Shown here piece after piece: positions 26,421-35,279 of a DNA stretch of 64,000 nt. The translations under genes and the position numbers were made by a program. The stretch comes from Streptomyces flavofungini (GTDB lineage Bacteria; Actinomycetota; Actinomycetes; Streptomycetales; Streptomycetaceae): positions 1,426,001 to 1,490,000 of the forward strand of contig NZ_CP128846.1 of assembly GCF_030388665.1 (NCBI RefSeq). The letters are read 5' to 3'. The notes below the pieces were generated by a model. The model was not told the DNA's origin. It saw only the letters and a program-made list of their open reading frames with translations, and made no database searches. The stretch's first letter is position 1; each line of letters starts with the position of its first letter.

Positions 26421-27277
26421 GCGCGACCAGACGGGCCTTTCTCGGTACGTCGCTGGGGCTCACCGCGGGTCTCGTGACGGGCGCCCCGGCGTGGCCGGCG
26501 AGCAGTACGGGACACCCGTGCCGTCGCATCCCGCGCGGCGGCATCGGCATGCACCTCTACACGATGCGCACCGCCCTCGCGCAGGACTTCCCGGGGACGC
26601 TGGAGCGGCTCGCCACCATCGGCTACGCGACGGTCGGTGTCAGCGGCCGGCACGGCCACTCGGCGGCCGCCATCCGCCGCGTGCTCGACGACGTCCGGCT
26701 CAAGGCCGTCCTCGAACACGTCTCCTACGACGTCCTGCGCGGGCCCGGTCTCGGCCAGGCCCTCGCGGACCTGCACACGCTGGGCGCGACCTGGCCCGTC
26801 GTGCCGAGCCTGCCCGGCGCCCTGCACTCGCCCGCCGGATTCCGGGAGGCGGCAAGGGAGTTCAACCGCATCGGGCGGGCGTCCCGCGAGGCGGGCCTCG
26901 GCCCCGTCCTCTTCCACAACCACGGCTCGGACCACACCGTGGTCGACGGCGTGAGCCTGTACGACATCCTCGTCACGGAGACCGACCCGCACCTGGTCGG
27001 CTTCGAACTGGACGTGTACTGGGCCGTCAAGGGCGGCGCCGACCCGGGGAGCTGCTTCACCAGGCACCCCGGCCGCTTCCCCGCCCTGCACGTCAAGGAC
27101 ATGGCCGCGAACGGGGACTTCGCCGACGTGGGCTCGGGGACCCTGGACTTCGCGGCGATGTTCGACCACGCGCGCAGGGGCGGGGTGCGGCAGTGGCTGG
27201 TCGAACACGACAGCCCGACGGACCCGTTCGCCACGGCGCGCGACAGTTACCGGTATCTGGCGGCGTTGCGGTACTGA
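26417..27277 (+). CDS. Tat-exported sugar phosphate isomerase/epimerase-like TIM barrel
   Basis: A 286-residue xylose-isomerase-like TIM-barrel protein. A twin-arginine signal (MSATRRAFLGTSLGLTAGL) predicts folded export. GGIGMHLYTMRTAL, LFHNHGSDH, VGFELDVYWAVKGGADP and ALHVKDM contain the His, Glu and Asp residues expected to bind the catalytic metal. Its start overlaps the ThuA/PQQ fusion gene by 4 bp, so the two are made together and presumably act on the same sugar outside the cell. Confidence 0.88.
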   Translation: MSATRRAFLGTSLGLTAGLVTGAPAWPASSTGHPCRRIPRGGIGMHLYTMRTALAQDFPGTLERLATIGYATVGVSGRHGHSAAAIRRVLDDVRLKAVLEHVSYDVLRGPGLGQALADLHTLGATWPVVPSLPGALHSPAGFREAAREFNRIGRASREAGLGPVLFHNHGSDHTVVDGVSLYDILVTETDPHLVGFELDVYWAVKGGADPGSCFTRHPGRFPALHVKDMAANGDFADVGSGTLDFAAMFDHARRGGVRQWLVEHDSPTDPFATARDSYRYLAALRY

Positions 27278-27281
27278 GCGC

Positions 27282-27872
27282 CTACGGCCGGCGCGCCCGG
27301 TCCGCCCGGCCGACCTGGTCCAGGGCCCCGTCCGGGCCCTGGACCAGGCTCTTGTAGAAGAAGGTGCTGGCGCGCGGCACTCCGGCCGGGTCCGCCGCGT
27401 GGTCCGGTACGACGCCGACGCGGGTCCAGCCCGCCGAGACGTACAGGGTCTCGGCGGGGCTGTCCGTCTCGGTGTCCAGGAGCAGCAGCGTCCTGCCCGC
27501 CCGCACGGCCTCCCGTTCGGCGAGCGCGAGCAGGGCCCGGCCGAGGCCCCGGCCGCGCGCCTCGCGGTGGACGAGGAGCTTCACGAGTTCGGCGCGGTGG
27601 CGGGCGTTGGGCTTGTCGGCGAAGGCGAGGCTCACGGTGGCGGTGACGCGGTCGGCCTCACGGACGGCCCAGGTCGCGCGGCGGCCGGCGGCCACGTCCG
27701 GTGCCCGGTCGCGCCACCAGCGCGCGGCGCTGTCGCTGTCGAGTCCGGTGAGGAACCCGATGGACGCCCCGTCGTCCACCGCGTCGATCAGGAGGTCCCC
27801 CAGTTCACCGGCCAGTGACGTGAGTCGCTCGGCCGTCAGTCGCTCGGCGCGCGGCTCCGGGGTCGTGGTCAC
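27282..27872 (-). CDS. GNAT-family N-acetyltransferase
   Basis: A 196-residue GNAT protein. ELVKLLVHREARGRGLGRALLALAEREAVRAGRTLLLLDTETDSPAETLYVSAGW is summarised by its acetyl-CoA motif RGRGLG and the LYVSAGW end of the fold. The GTG start at 27872 overlaps the XRE-cupin stop by 4 bp, so the two are coupled, a common arrangement in which the regulator controls the acetyltransferase. The substrate is unknown, perhaps a small amine. Confidence 0.86.
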   Translation of the reverse strand: MTTTPEPRAERLTAERLTSLAGELGDLLIDAVDDGASIGFLTGLDSDSAARWWRDRAPDVAAGRRATWAVREADRVTATVSLAFADKPNARHRAELVKLLVHREARGRGLGRALLALAEREAVRAGRTLLLLDTETDSPAETLYVSAGWTRVGVVPDHAADPAGVPRASTFFYKSLVQGPDGALDQVGRADRARRP

Positions 27873-28483
27873 GGCGCCACCACCAGCAGCGCGTAGCGCA
27901 CGGGCCGTTCGCCTCCGCACCGGAAGCGGGTGGCCCCCCACACCCGGAACCGCAGGCAGTCGCCCGTGGCCAGCCGGTGCGGTTCGGCGCCCACCGTCAC
28001 GTCGAGGTCGCCGTCGAGCACCCAGACGTGCTGTTCGAGTCCGGGTACGGGCGGCCGGTCGTAGGCCAGGTCCGCGCCGGGCGTGAGGGTGCCCTCGACC
28101 ACTTCGCCGCGCAGGCCCGCGTGCGGCGGCGAGACGGACCGCCGTGCGAAGCCGGACGCCTCGTCCGTCCACACGGCCTGCTCGGCGGCGCGCACGAGCC
28201 GCGCGGGTTCGGCCTCGACCTCGCTGAGCAGCTGCGACATGGTGCGGCCGTAGGCGCCGCAGAGGCGGTTCAGGATCGCTGCCGTCGGGCTGATCTCGCC
28301 GCGCTCGGCCCGCGAGAGCGTCGACCGGCTGACCCCGCTGCGCTCGGCCAACTCCCCGAGGGACCAGCCGTGTTCGGCCCGCAGCCCGGACAGGCGGGTG
28401 GCGAGCCGGGCGTCCACGTCTGTGTCGGCGGCCGGGTTCCTGTGCGCGGGTGAGGAGACCAGCCCGCCATCATCATGTCCCAT
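27869..28483 (-). CDS. XRE-family regulator with C-terminal cupin domain
   Basis: A 204-residue regulator. The N-terminal helix-turn-helix is LRAEHGWSLGELAERSGVS with STLSRAERGEISPT; the C-terminal cupin includes EQHVWVLDGDLDVTV and HRLATGDCLRFRVW. Cupin regulators bind a small effector with the sensor domain. Start at 28483 is chosen; an in-frame ATG at 28504 would add seven residues. No ribosome site is visible for either, and the start region lies inside a pair of palindromes, consistent with autoregulation. Confidence 0.85.
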   Translation of the reverse strand: MGHDDGGLVSSPAHRNPAADTDVDARLATRLSGLRAEHGWSLGELAERSGVSRSTLSRAERGEISPTAAILNRLCGAYGRTMSQLLSEVEAEPARLVRAAEQAVWTDEASGFARRSVSPPHAGLRGEVVEGTLTPGADLAYDRPPVPGLEQHVWVLDGDLDVTVGAEPHRLATGDCLRFRVWGATRFRCGGERPVRYALLVVAP

Positions 28484-28512
28484 ATTCGGGATGCTATCCC
28501 ACATGCGGGATA
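28478..28512 (-). promoter_or_regulatory. Tandem palindromic operator at the XRE-cupin start
   Basis: TATCCCACATGCGGGATA (28495-28512) and TCCCATATTCGGGA (28478-28491) are palindromes with centres 19 bp apart. The second covers the start codon. Spacing of about two helical turns suggests cooperative binding of the encoded repressor. The role is inferred. Confidence 0.6.
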
Positions 28513-28542
28513 GTGCGCCTCCCCCGGCCCCGGGGAGATCCC

Positions 28543-29376
28543 TCAGTCGTGCGCCCCCGCCGCCCCGAGCAGTTCCCTGATCCGCCCGGTCGCCTCGCGG
28601 AACCCGGCCGACGCCAGCGTGGCCGCGTAGGCCCGTTCCCGTGGCAGTGCGACGTCGACGACCTCGGTCACCGTGCCCGGGCGCGGGCTCATCACCACGA
28701 CACGGTCGGCCAGGTAGACGGCCTCGGGGATGGAGTGGGTGACCAGGAGGACCGTCGTGCCGGTCTCGCGCCAGATGCGGTGCAGTTCGACGTTCATCTG
28801 CTCGCGGGTGAGCGCGTCGAGGGCGCCGAACGGCTCGTCCATGAGCAGCACGGGCGGCTCGTGCAGCAACGCGCGGCACAGCGCGACCCGCTGCTGCATG
28901 CCGCCCGACAGCTCGTGCGGGTAGGCGTCCTCGAAGCCGTCGAGGCCGGTCATGCGGATCAGTTCGTCGGCCCGGGCGCGGGCCGCGGGCGCGGGCAGAC
29001 CGCGCATCTCCGCCTGGAGCAGGATGTTGCGGCGGGCCGAGCGCCAGTCGAGGAGGGCGGCGCGCTGGAAGACGTAGCCGATGTCGCGGCGCGGTCCGCG
29101 CACCGGCTCGCCGCCGAGCACCGCCTCGCCCGCCGACGGCGCGAGCAGCCCGGCGACCAGCTTCAGGAGCGTGGACTTGCCGCATCCCGAAGGGCCGACG
29201 ATGGCGACGAACTCGCCGCGCGGCACGTCGAGGGTGACGTCGGTGAGCGCGGTGACGTCCTTGCGCTTCGTGCGGAAGCGCACGCAGACGCCGTCGAGGC
29301 GGACGGCGGGCACGGTGGCGGTCCGGCCGGGCGCCGCGTCGGACTTGTTCAGTGCCGTGTCGTTCACGGTCGTCAT
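28543..29376 (-). CDS. ABC transporter ATP-binding protein (SsuB/TauB/ThiZ type)
   Basis: A 277-residue ABC ATPase. Walker A GPSGCGKST, signature LSGGMQQR, Walker B VLLMDEPFGALD and the switch histidine in THSIPEAVYLADRV are all present. It powers uptake with the permease and lipoprotein encoded immediately upstream. The family moves nitrate, sulfonates, taurine or thiamine-precursor pyrimidines. There is no N-terminal fusion or truncation. Confidence 0.92.
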   Translation of the reverse strand: MTTVNDTALNKSDAAPGRTATVPAVRLDGVCVRFRTKRKDVTALTDVTLDVPRGEFVAIVGPSGCGKSTLLKLVAGLLAPSAGEAVLGGEPVRGPRRDIGYVFQRAALLDWRSARRNILLQAEMRGLPAPAARARADELIRMTGLDGFEDAYPHELSGGMQQRVALCRALLHEPPVLLMDEPFGALDALTREQMNVELHRIWRETGTTVLLVTHSIPEAVYLADRVVVMSPRPGTVTEVVDVALPRERAYAATLASAGFREATGRIRELLGAAGAHD

Positions 29377-29468
29377 CTCCTGCCTCCGGCATCGGCGTTC
29401 GTCGTCGTCGGCCTCGCTTCAGCGTTCGCCATCGCCCGCCCCACTGCCCCCGGGCGCCGCCGGGCGCT

Positions 29469-30503
29469 TCATCCCTCGACCCCGTTGGCCGCGTCCCAGT
29501 ACTCGGCGACCGGCTTCGGGCTCTTGACCATGCCCGCCTCCGCGAACACGTCGATGGTCTGCTTCCAGTCGGCCTCGGTGTTGGCGCCGGGCGCCTTGCC
29601 CCGGGTCGCGTCCGTGTGGAGCAGCGTCAGGGTGGTCCTGAACTGCTCGGCGAGGACCTCGCGCGGCGGCAGTTGCTCGGACGCGCCCTCCATCGCGGCG
29701 ACCGCGGGCCCCGGGGACTTCTCGGCGGCCGCCCAGGACTCGCTGACGGCCGCGGTCATGCGCTTGGCCAGGTCGCCGCCGCGCCGCAGGGTCTTGGTCC
29801 CCGCGATCAGGCCATTGGAGTAGAAGTTCAGGCCGTGCTCGGAGAAGCGCAGGTAGGAGACGTCCTTCTTGGCCTTGTTCCGCATGATCGGGCCCTGGTC
29901 GCTGGCGTAGCCGAGGAGGGCGTCCGTCCGGCCCGAGATCACCGCGGCGATCTTGCCCGCCGGGTCGGTGTTCTGGACCTGCACGTCGTCCAGCTCCATG
30001 CCGTTCTTCTGCAGGAAGATGGGGAAGGTCTGGGTGAGGGCGTCGCCCGCGGTGCCCGCGACGGTCTTGCCCTTGAGGTCGGCGGGCCCGTCGATGCCCT
30101 TTGCGTCGAAGGACTGCACGGACGCGGGCGTGGTCTGGAGGTAGACGCCGAGGCTCTTGACCTTGACGCCCCGGTCGACGCCCGCGAGCACGGCCGGGGT
30201 GTCGGCCCAGCCGAAGTCGGTGCGTCCCGTGCCCGTCGCCTGCACGGTCTTCTGGGAGCCCTGACCTGCCCGTATGTCCAGGTCGATGCCGTGCTTCTCG
30301 AAGATCTCGCGCTGCTTGCCGTAGTAGAACGGCGCGTGCTCGCCGTACGGATACCAGTTGAGGGTGAGCGTCACCTTGTCCAGCTTCTCGCCGGAGTCGC
30401 TGACGGTGGTCTTGTCGTCCCCGCCGCAGGCCGTCGCGGTGACGGTGACCAGGAGCAGCGGGACGAGGCCGGTGAGGAGTCGGTTTCTGCGCGTCGCTTG
30501 CAT
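29469..30503 (-). CDS. ABC transporter substrate-binding lipoprotein (NMT1/THI5-like)
   Basis: A 344-residue lipoprotein. The signal peptide ends VTVTATAC, giving a lipid-anchored cysteine. LTLNWYPYGEHAPFYYGKQ then IFEKHGIDLDIR matches the NMT1/THI5-like binding fold (ThiY and related). The ligand may be a pyrimidine, riboflavin-like or other small organic compound; sequence alone does not settle it. It is separated from the permease by only 19 bp and sits in a permease-binding protein-ATPase operon. Confidence 0.9.
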   Translation of the reverse strand: MQATRRNRLLTGLVPLLLVTVTATACGGDDKTTVSDSGEKLDKVTLTLNWYPYGEHAPFYYGKQREIFEKHGIDLDIRAGQGSQKTVQATGTGRTDFGWADTPAVLAGVDRGVKVKSLGVYLQTTPASVQSFDAKGIDGPADLKGKTVAGTAGDALTQTFPIFLQKNGMELDDVQVQNTDPAGKIAAVISGRTDALLGYASDQGPIMRNKAKKDVSYLRFSEHGLNFYSNGLIAGTKTLRRGGDLAKRMTAAVSESWAAAEKSPGPAVAAMEGASEQLPPREVLAEQFRTTLTLLHTDATRGKAPGANTEADWKQTIDVFAEAGMVKSPKPVAEYWDAANGVEG

Positions 30504-30522
30504 GGGGTCGGCCCTTCTCGCG

Positions 30523-31389
30523 TCAGAGCGTGATGGTGGCGGCGGTGTCGCGGCGGGACGCGTGCCAGGGCAGGAGCAGCTTCTCGGCGATCTCCACGAG
30601 GACGAAGAGGACGACGCCGATGAGCGACATCACGAGCAGCCCGGCGAACAGCATCGGGGTGTCGAGGTTGCCGTTGGCCTGCAGGATGACGTAGCCGAGG
30701 CCTTCGTTCGCGCCGACGAACTCGCCCACGACGGCGCCGGTCACCGCCAGCGTGACGGCGACCTTCAGACCGGAGAACAGGTGCGGCAGCGAGGCCGGGA
30801 AGCGGATCTTCAGGAAGGTCTGCCAGGGCCGGGCGCCCATGGTGGCGGAGAGCTGGAGCATCTCCGGGTCCACGGCCTTCAGCCCGGTCACCATCGAGAT
30901 CACCACGGGGAAGAACGCGATCAGGACGGCGATCAGGACCTTCGGCCCGATGCCGAAGCCGAGCCAGACGACGAACAGCGGCGCGATGGCGATCTTCGGC
31001 ACAACCTGGGCGAAGAGCAGGATCGGATAGAGGGTCTTCTCGACGGTCGTGGAGTACACCATCACGACGGCGCTGAGGATGCCCACGCCGACGGCGATGA
31101 CGAAGCCGAGCAGGGTCTCGTACGTGGTGACCCAGCCGTGCTCCCACAGATAGCCGGGCTTGTCCACGATCACGTCGAGGGTGGCGCCGGGAGTGGGCAG
31201 CAGATACGACTCGACCCAGCCGGCGGCGGCGATCACCCACCAGGCGCCGAAGCACACGAGCAGCAGGGCGAGCGGCCGCCAGGTCCTCTCGGCCGCGTCG
31301 AGGGCGCGGCGGCGCGGGCCCGGCCGGGTGCGCTCGGCGACACCCGCCGCTTGTTTCGGGGCAGTACGGGACAGGACGCGCTGACTCAC
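30523..31389 (-). CDS. ABC transporter permease (SsuC/TauC/ThiX type)
   Basis: A 288-residue BPD-type permease with about six membrane segments. LLLVCFGAWWVIAAAGWVESYLLPTP opens the membrane region and ATMGARPWQTFLKIRFPASLPHLFSGLKVA is the cytoplasmic EAA loop; AVVGEFVGANEGLGYVI is family-typical. GTG start at 31389 follows GGGGAG. It is the first gene of the uptake operon, behind a promoter carrying a perfect LacI-type palindrome. Confidence 0.92.
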   Translation of the reverse strand: MSQRVLSRTAPKQAAGVAERTRPGPRRRALDAAERTWRPLALLLVCFGAWWVIAAAGWVESYLLPTPGATLDVIVDKPGYLWEHGWVTTYETLLGFVIAVGVGILSAVVMVYSTTVEKTLYPILLFAQVVPKIAIAPLFVVWLGFGIGPKVLIAVLIAFFPVVISMVTGLKAVDPEMLQLSATMGARPWQTFLKIRFPASLPHLFSGLKVAVTLAVTGAVVGEFVGANEGLGYVILQANGNLDTPMLFAGLLVMSLIGVVLFVLVEIAEKLLLPWHASRRDTAATITL

Positions 31390-31511
31390 GGTGGACTCCC
31401 CGGAACGTCGGCGAAAGTCGTCAGGGCTACCTCGAGTTGCTGCCGGAACCGCCTCGCGAAAGCGCCTCACGCTCCTCGCGCGCGGCACGCACACCAGGCG
31501 CTCCGCACGTT

Positions 31512-31572
31512 TCAGAAAGCGCTTTCTGACACGGTGTCCGCCACGCTAATGACTCGCCGACCACAGGGTCAA
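31512..31572 (-). promoter_or_regulatory. Promoter with perfect 18-bp LacI-type operator before the ABC operon
   Basis: On the minus strand TTGACC (31567-31572), an 18-bp spacer and TAGCGT (31543-31548) form a promoter. Immediately downstream TCAGAAAGCGCTTTCTGA (31512-31529) is a perfect palindrome with the AAGCGCTT core. No TPP riboswitch signature is seen in the leader. Confidence 0.75.
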
Positions 31573-31636
31573 TACGTCGTTGCGAAGTTCCGAACGCGGA
31601 ATTCCGGGGGCGCGGCGGGGCGGGGGCCGCCGGGGC

Positions 31637-32536
31637 CTACTGCGCCGCGTCGCCGAGGGCGCCGAGGACCGGGGCGATCAGCGGATGCGTCTCCGCGCCG
31701 CGCCGCACGGCCGCGAACACCCGCCGTGTGGGCGTGATCCCGTCCACCGGCCGGACCACGGCCCCCGCCATGTCCATCCCGCGCAGCGCGGACCGCGGTA
31801 CTAGGGCGACGCCCGCTCCCGCCGATGCCAGCGCGACGACGGCGCGGAAGTCGTCCGACGTGTGCTCGAGGACCGGCTGGAACCCGGCCTGTTCGCAGGC
31901 GAGGACCACCACGTCGTGGCAGGGGTTGCCCGGGAACGGGCCGATCCACGGGTCCTTCGCCAGCTCGGCGAGCGGCACCCGCTCGCTGTCGGCGGCCCGG
32001 TGGCCGACGGGCAGGACCGCGTCGAACGGCTCGGCGTACAGCGGCACCCGCGTGAGTCGTGAGTCGTCCGCACCGGGCGCGCCCCGGTACTCCACGGCCA
32101 CCGCGACGTCCACCTGCCGGTCGAGGACCATCGGCAGGCTCGCGTCGCCCTCGGCGTCCTGCACCCGGACGCGGATGCCGGGGGCGCTGTCCGCGAGACG
32201 GGCCAGGGCGGGGGCGACGACGAGTCCGATGCCGGTCGCGAACGACGCCAGCGTCACCGTGCCCGCGCTGCCCGCGTCGTACGCGGCCAGCTCGGCCTCG
32301 GCGCGTTCCAGCTGGGCCAGCACGGCGTTCGTGTGGGCCAGCAGGATCTCGCCCGCGGGCGTCAGCCGGACGCCCCGCGCGGAGCGCTCGACCAGGCGGT
32401 GGCCCGTCTCCTGCTCCAGGGCTGTGAGCTGCTGCGATACGGCGGACGGGGTGAGGTAGAGGGCGGCGGCCGCTGCGGTGACGGTGCGGTGGTCGGCCAC
32501 CGCGCGGAGGATGTGCAGCCGACGCGCTTCGATCAT
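31637..32536 (-). CDS. LysR-family transcriptional regulator
   Basis: A 299-residue LysR protein. The winged helix is RRLHILRAVADHRTVTAAAAALYLTPSAVSQQLTALEQETG and the effector domain follows (VTLASFATGIGLVVAPALARLADSAPGIRV). The substrate is unknown. It lies downstream of kbl on the same strand, separated by a copy of the interspersed repeat, and upstream of the ABC operon promoter's far side. LysR proteins usually control a neighbour, so tdh-kbl are candidates. Confidence 0.9.
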   Translation of the reverse strand: MIEARRLHILRAVADHRTVTAAAAALYLTPSAVSQQLTALEQETGHRLVERSARGVRLTPAGEILLAHTNAVLAQLERAEAELAAYDAGSAGTVTLASFATGIGLVVAPALARLADSAPGIRVRVQDAEGDASLPMVLDRQVDVAVAVEYRGAPGADDSRLTRVPLYAEPFDAVLPVGHRAADSERVPLAELAKDPWIGPFPGNPCHDVVVLACEQAGFQPVLEHTSDDFRAVVALASAGAGVALVPRSALRGMDMAGAVVRPVDGITPTRRVFAAVRRGAETHPLIAPVLGALGDAAQ

Positions 32537-32566
32537 GCGCACATTGTCCCACCACGGCCCGCACAC

Positions 32567-32629
32567 GGGGCTGCGCCCCTGGCCCCCCATCGGCGCTCCG
32601 CGCCTCGTCCTCACACGCCGGACGGGCTT
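32567..32629. repeat. Interspersed intergenic GC repeat, copy 2
   Basis: The segment GGGGCTGCGCCCCTGG then CGGCGCTCCGCGCCTCG and ACGCCGGACGGGCT matches 17033-17100 closely. It lies between the LysR and kbl genes. These are typical Streptomyces intergenic elements of unknown function, possibly terminators. Confidence 0.72.
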
Positions 32630-32721
32630 TCCTCCACCCACCCGCCCGGACTCGCACCACGCGGCGGAGCCGCGCATGGACACAGCCGGAGAAGGGGCGG
32701 GACCGGGGCGCCCCGCGAGGG

Positions 32722-33924
32722 CTAGGACCCCGCCAGCTCCGCCCGCGCCGCGACGAACGCCTCCACCGCCCGGTTCACGTCCTCCGTGGAGTGCGCGGCG
32801 GACAGCTGCACCCGGATGCGGGCCTGCCCCTGCGGCACGACGGGGTAGGAGAAGCCGATGACGTACACGCCGCGCTCCAGGAGGAGCTCGGCCATGCGTC
32901 CGGCCACGGCGGCGTCGCCGATCATGACGGGCGCGATGGCGTGGTCGCCGGGCAGGATGTCGAAGCCGGCCTCGGTCATCCGGGACCGGAACAGCGCGGT
33001 GTTGGCCGCGAGCCGCTCCCGCAGGTCCCCCGCGGACTCCAGCAGGTCGAGCACCTTGAGGGAGGCGGCCGCGATCACCGGGGCGAGGGTGTTGGAGAAC
33101 AGGTAGGGGCGCGAGCGCTGGCGCAGCAGGGCGACGATCTCGGCGCGCGCGGCCACGTACCCGCCGGAGGCACCGCCGAGCGCCTTGCCGAGCGTGCCGG
33201 TGATGATGTCGACGCGGTCCATGACGCCGTGCAGCTCGGGCGTGCCCCGGCCGCCGGGGCCGACGAAGCCGACGGCGTGCGAGTCGTCGACCATGACCAT
33301 GGCGTCGTACCGCTCGGCGAGGTCGCAGATGTCCGCGAGCGGGGCGACGTAGCCGTCCATGGAGAACACGCCGTCGGTGACGATCAGCTTGCGCCGGGCG
33401 CCGCCCTCGGTGGCCTCCTTCAGCTGCTTCTCCAGGTCGGCCATGTCGCGGTTGGCGTACCGGAAACGGCGGGCCTTGGACAGGCGGATGCCGTCGATGA
33501 TGGAGGCGTGGTTGAGGGCGTCGGAGATGACCGCGTCCTCGGCGCCGAGGAGGGTCTCGAAGACGCCGCCGTTGGCGTCGAAGCAGGAGGAGTAGAGGAT
33601 CGTGTCCTCCTGGCCGAGGAAGGACGAGAGCCGGGCCTCCAGCTCCTTGTGCACCTCCTGGGTGCCGCAGATGAAGCGCACGGACGCCATGCCGTAGCCC
33701 CAGCGGTCGAGCGCCGCGTGGGCGGCGGCGACGACCTCGGGGTGGTCGGCGAGGCCGAGGTAGTTGTTGGCGCAGAAGTTCAGCACGTCGCCGGGTCGGC
33801 CCCCCGCGGTGACGGAGACCGTCGCGGACTGCGGGGTGCCGATGACGCGCTCGGGCTTGTGCAGACCGGCGGCGCGGATCTCTTCGAGGTCGGCGGCGAG
33901 GGCGTCGCGTACGGAGTCGAACAT
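32722..33924 (-). CDS. kbl: Glycine C-acetyltransferase (2-amino-3-ketobutyrate CoA ligase)
   Basis: A 400-residue PLP enzyme that converts 2-amino-3-ketobutyrate and CoA to glycine and acetyl-CoA in threonine breakdown. [37 protein letters not shown] and the PLP-lysine region [14 protein letters not shown] are diagnostic. ATG 33924 is preferred to the TTG just before it. It follows tdh, the enzyme producing its substrate, by 122 bp. Confidence 0.95.
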   Translation of the reverse strand: MFDSVRDALAADLEEIRAAGLHKPERVIGTPQSATVSVTAGGRPGDVLNFCANNYLGLADHPEVVAAAHAALDRWGYGMASVRFICGTQEVHKELEARLSSFLGQEDTILYSSCFDANGGVFETLLGAEDAVISDALNHASIIDGIRLSKARRFRYANRDMADLEKQLKEATEGGARRKLIVTDGVFSMDGYVAPLADICDLAERYDAMVMVDDSHAVGFVGPGGRGTPELHGVMDRVDIITGTLGKALGGASGGYVAARAEIVALLRQRSRPYLFSNTLAPVIAAASLKVLDLLESAGDLRERLAANTALFRSRMTEAGFDILPGDHAIAPVMIGDAAVAGRMAELLLERGVYVIGFSYPVVPQGQARIRVQLSAAHSTEDVNRAVEAFVAARAELAGS

Positions 33925-34046
33925 CAAGGTGTCCTTCGGGAGTGCGGAGGGTGGGTGGAGCCAGGGACCGGGCCGACCGGTCCGGGGCCCAGGTCATCCG
34001 GGCCGGGGCTCAGGCGGTCCGGTGCGCGGACGGTCCGGACCGGGGC

Positions 34047-35075
34047 TCAGACGGTCCAGTCGAGGATGACCTTGCCGCCGCGGCCGCTCGCCGCGTCGTC
34101 GAAGGCCTCTTGGAAGTCGCGGTACCCGTAGCGTCCCGTGATCACGGGTGCGAGGTCGAGACCGCCTTCGAGCAGCACCGACATGGCGTACCAGGTCTCG
34201 AACATCTCGCGGCCGTAGATGCCCTTGATGGTGATCATCGACGTGACGACGCGGGACCAGTCGACGGCGAACTCCTCGGCGGGCAGGCCGAGCATGGCGA
34301 TCTTGCCGCCGTGGGTCATGTTGGCGACCATGTCGCGCATCGCGCGCGGGTTGCCGGACATCTCCAGGCCGACGTCGAAGCCCTCGCGCAGGCCCAGTTC
34401 GCGCTGGCCGTCGGCGATCGTCGACTCGGCGACGTTGAGGGCGAGGCTGACGCCGGCCTTGCGGGCGAGCTGCAGACGCTCCTCGCTGACGTCGGTGATG
34501 ACGACGTGACGGGCGCCCGCGTGCCGGGCGACGGCGGCGGCCATCAGGCCGATCGGACCCGCGCCGGTGATCAGTACGTCCTCGCCGACCAGCGGGAAGG
34601 AGAGCGCCGTGTGCACGGCGTTGCCGAACGGGTCGAAGATCGCCGCGACGTCGAGGTCGACCTGCACCCGGTGCACCCACACGTTCGAGGCGGGCAGCGC
34701 GACGTACTCCGCGAACGCCCCGTCGCGGCCGACGCCGAGGCCGACCGTCGCGCGGCACAGGTGGCGGCGCCCGGCCAGGCAGTTGCGGCACTTGCCGCAC
34801 ACCAGGTGGCCCTCGCCGCTGACCAGGTCCCCGGCCTTGATGTCGGCGACGTCCCTGCCGGTGGCGACGACCTCGCCGACGAACTCGTGGCCGACGACCA
34901 GCGGCGTCTTGATGGTCTGCTGGGCCCAGCCGTCCCAGGCCCGGATGTGCAGATCGGTGCCGCAGATCCCGGTGCGCAACACCTTGATCAGGACGTCGCC
35001 GGGGCCCACCTCGGGCTCGGGGACGTCCATCAGCCGGAGACCCGGCTCTGCCTTCTCCTTGACCAGCGCTTTCAC
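34047..35075 (-). CDS. tdh: L-threonine 3-dehydrogenase
   Basis: A 342-residue zinc alcohol dehydrogenase that oxidises threonine to 2-amino-3-ketobutyrate. [25 protein letters not shown], the structural-zinc cysteines [15 protein letters not shown], and the NAD fold [13 protein letters not shown] are typical of Tdh. GTG start at 35075 with AGGAG upstream. Operon with kbl. Confidence 0.95.
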   Translation of the reverse strand: MKALVKEKAEPGLRLMDVPEPEVGPGDVLIKVLRTGICGTDLHIRAWDGWAQQTIKTPLVVGHEFVGEVVATGRDVADIKAGDLVSGEGHLVCGKCRNCLAGRRHLCRATVGLGVGRDGAFAEYVALPASNVWVHRVQVDLDVAAIFDPFGNAVHTALSFPLVGEDVLITGAGPIGLMAAAVARHAGARHVVITDVSEERLQLARKAGVSLALNVAESTIADGQRELGLREGFDVGLEMSGNPRAMRDMVANMTHGGKIAMLGLPAEEFAVDWSRVVTSMITIKGIYGREMFETWYAMSVLLEGGLDLAPVITGRYGYRDFQEAFDDAASGRGGKVILDWTV

Positions 35076-35116
35076 GCGTCGGCTCCTGTCGTGCGTCTGG
35101 GGGGTGCCGGCGGCCC

Positions 35117-35132
35117 GTACAGCTCCTGTACA
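35117..35132 (-). promoter_or_regulatory. Inverted repeat in the tdh leader
   Basis: GTACAG-CTC-CTGTAC (35117-35132) is a perfect 6-bp dyad, extending to CGTACAG/CTGTACA with one mismatch. It sits about 42 bp upstream of the tdh GTG. It may be an operator or a leader hairpin. Confidence 0.35.
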
Positions 35133-35279
35133 TCCCGTACCGGTGACCCGCACCGGTCGCGCACCGACGCACAGCAATCTTCCGTACCTCGCCGCGCGGG
35201 TCCATCGAGGATTTCTTAATCGCGGCCGCAGCTTTCCTTCAGACCGCAGGCAGGTCGCGCCTTCCCGCCTCCGGACGGA

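Noticed and set aside
31390..31511. Possible TPP riboswitch before the NMT1/THI5-like ABC operon
   Set aside because: The conserved thi-box elements were not found on the minus strand leader.
35076..35279. Specific promoter for tdh-kbl
   Set aside because: A dyad is present, but no -35/-10 pair is convincing enough to list separately.
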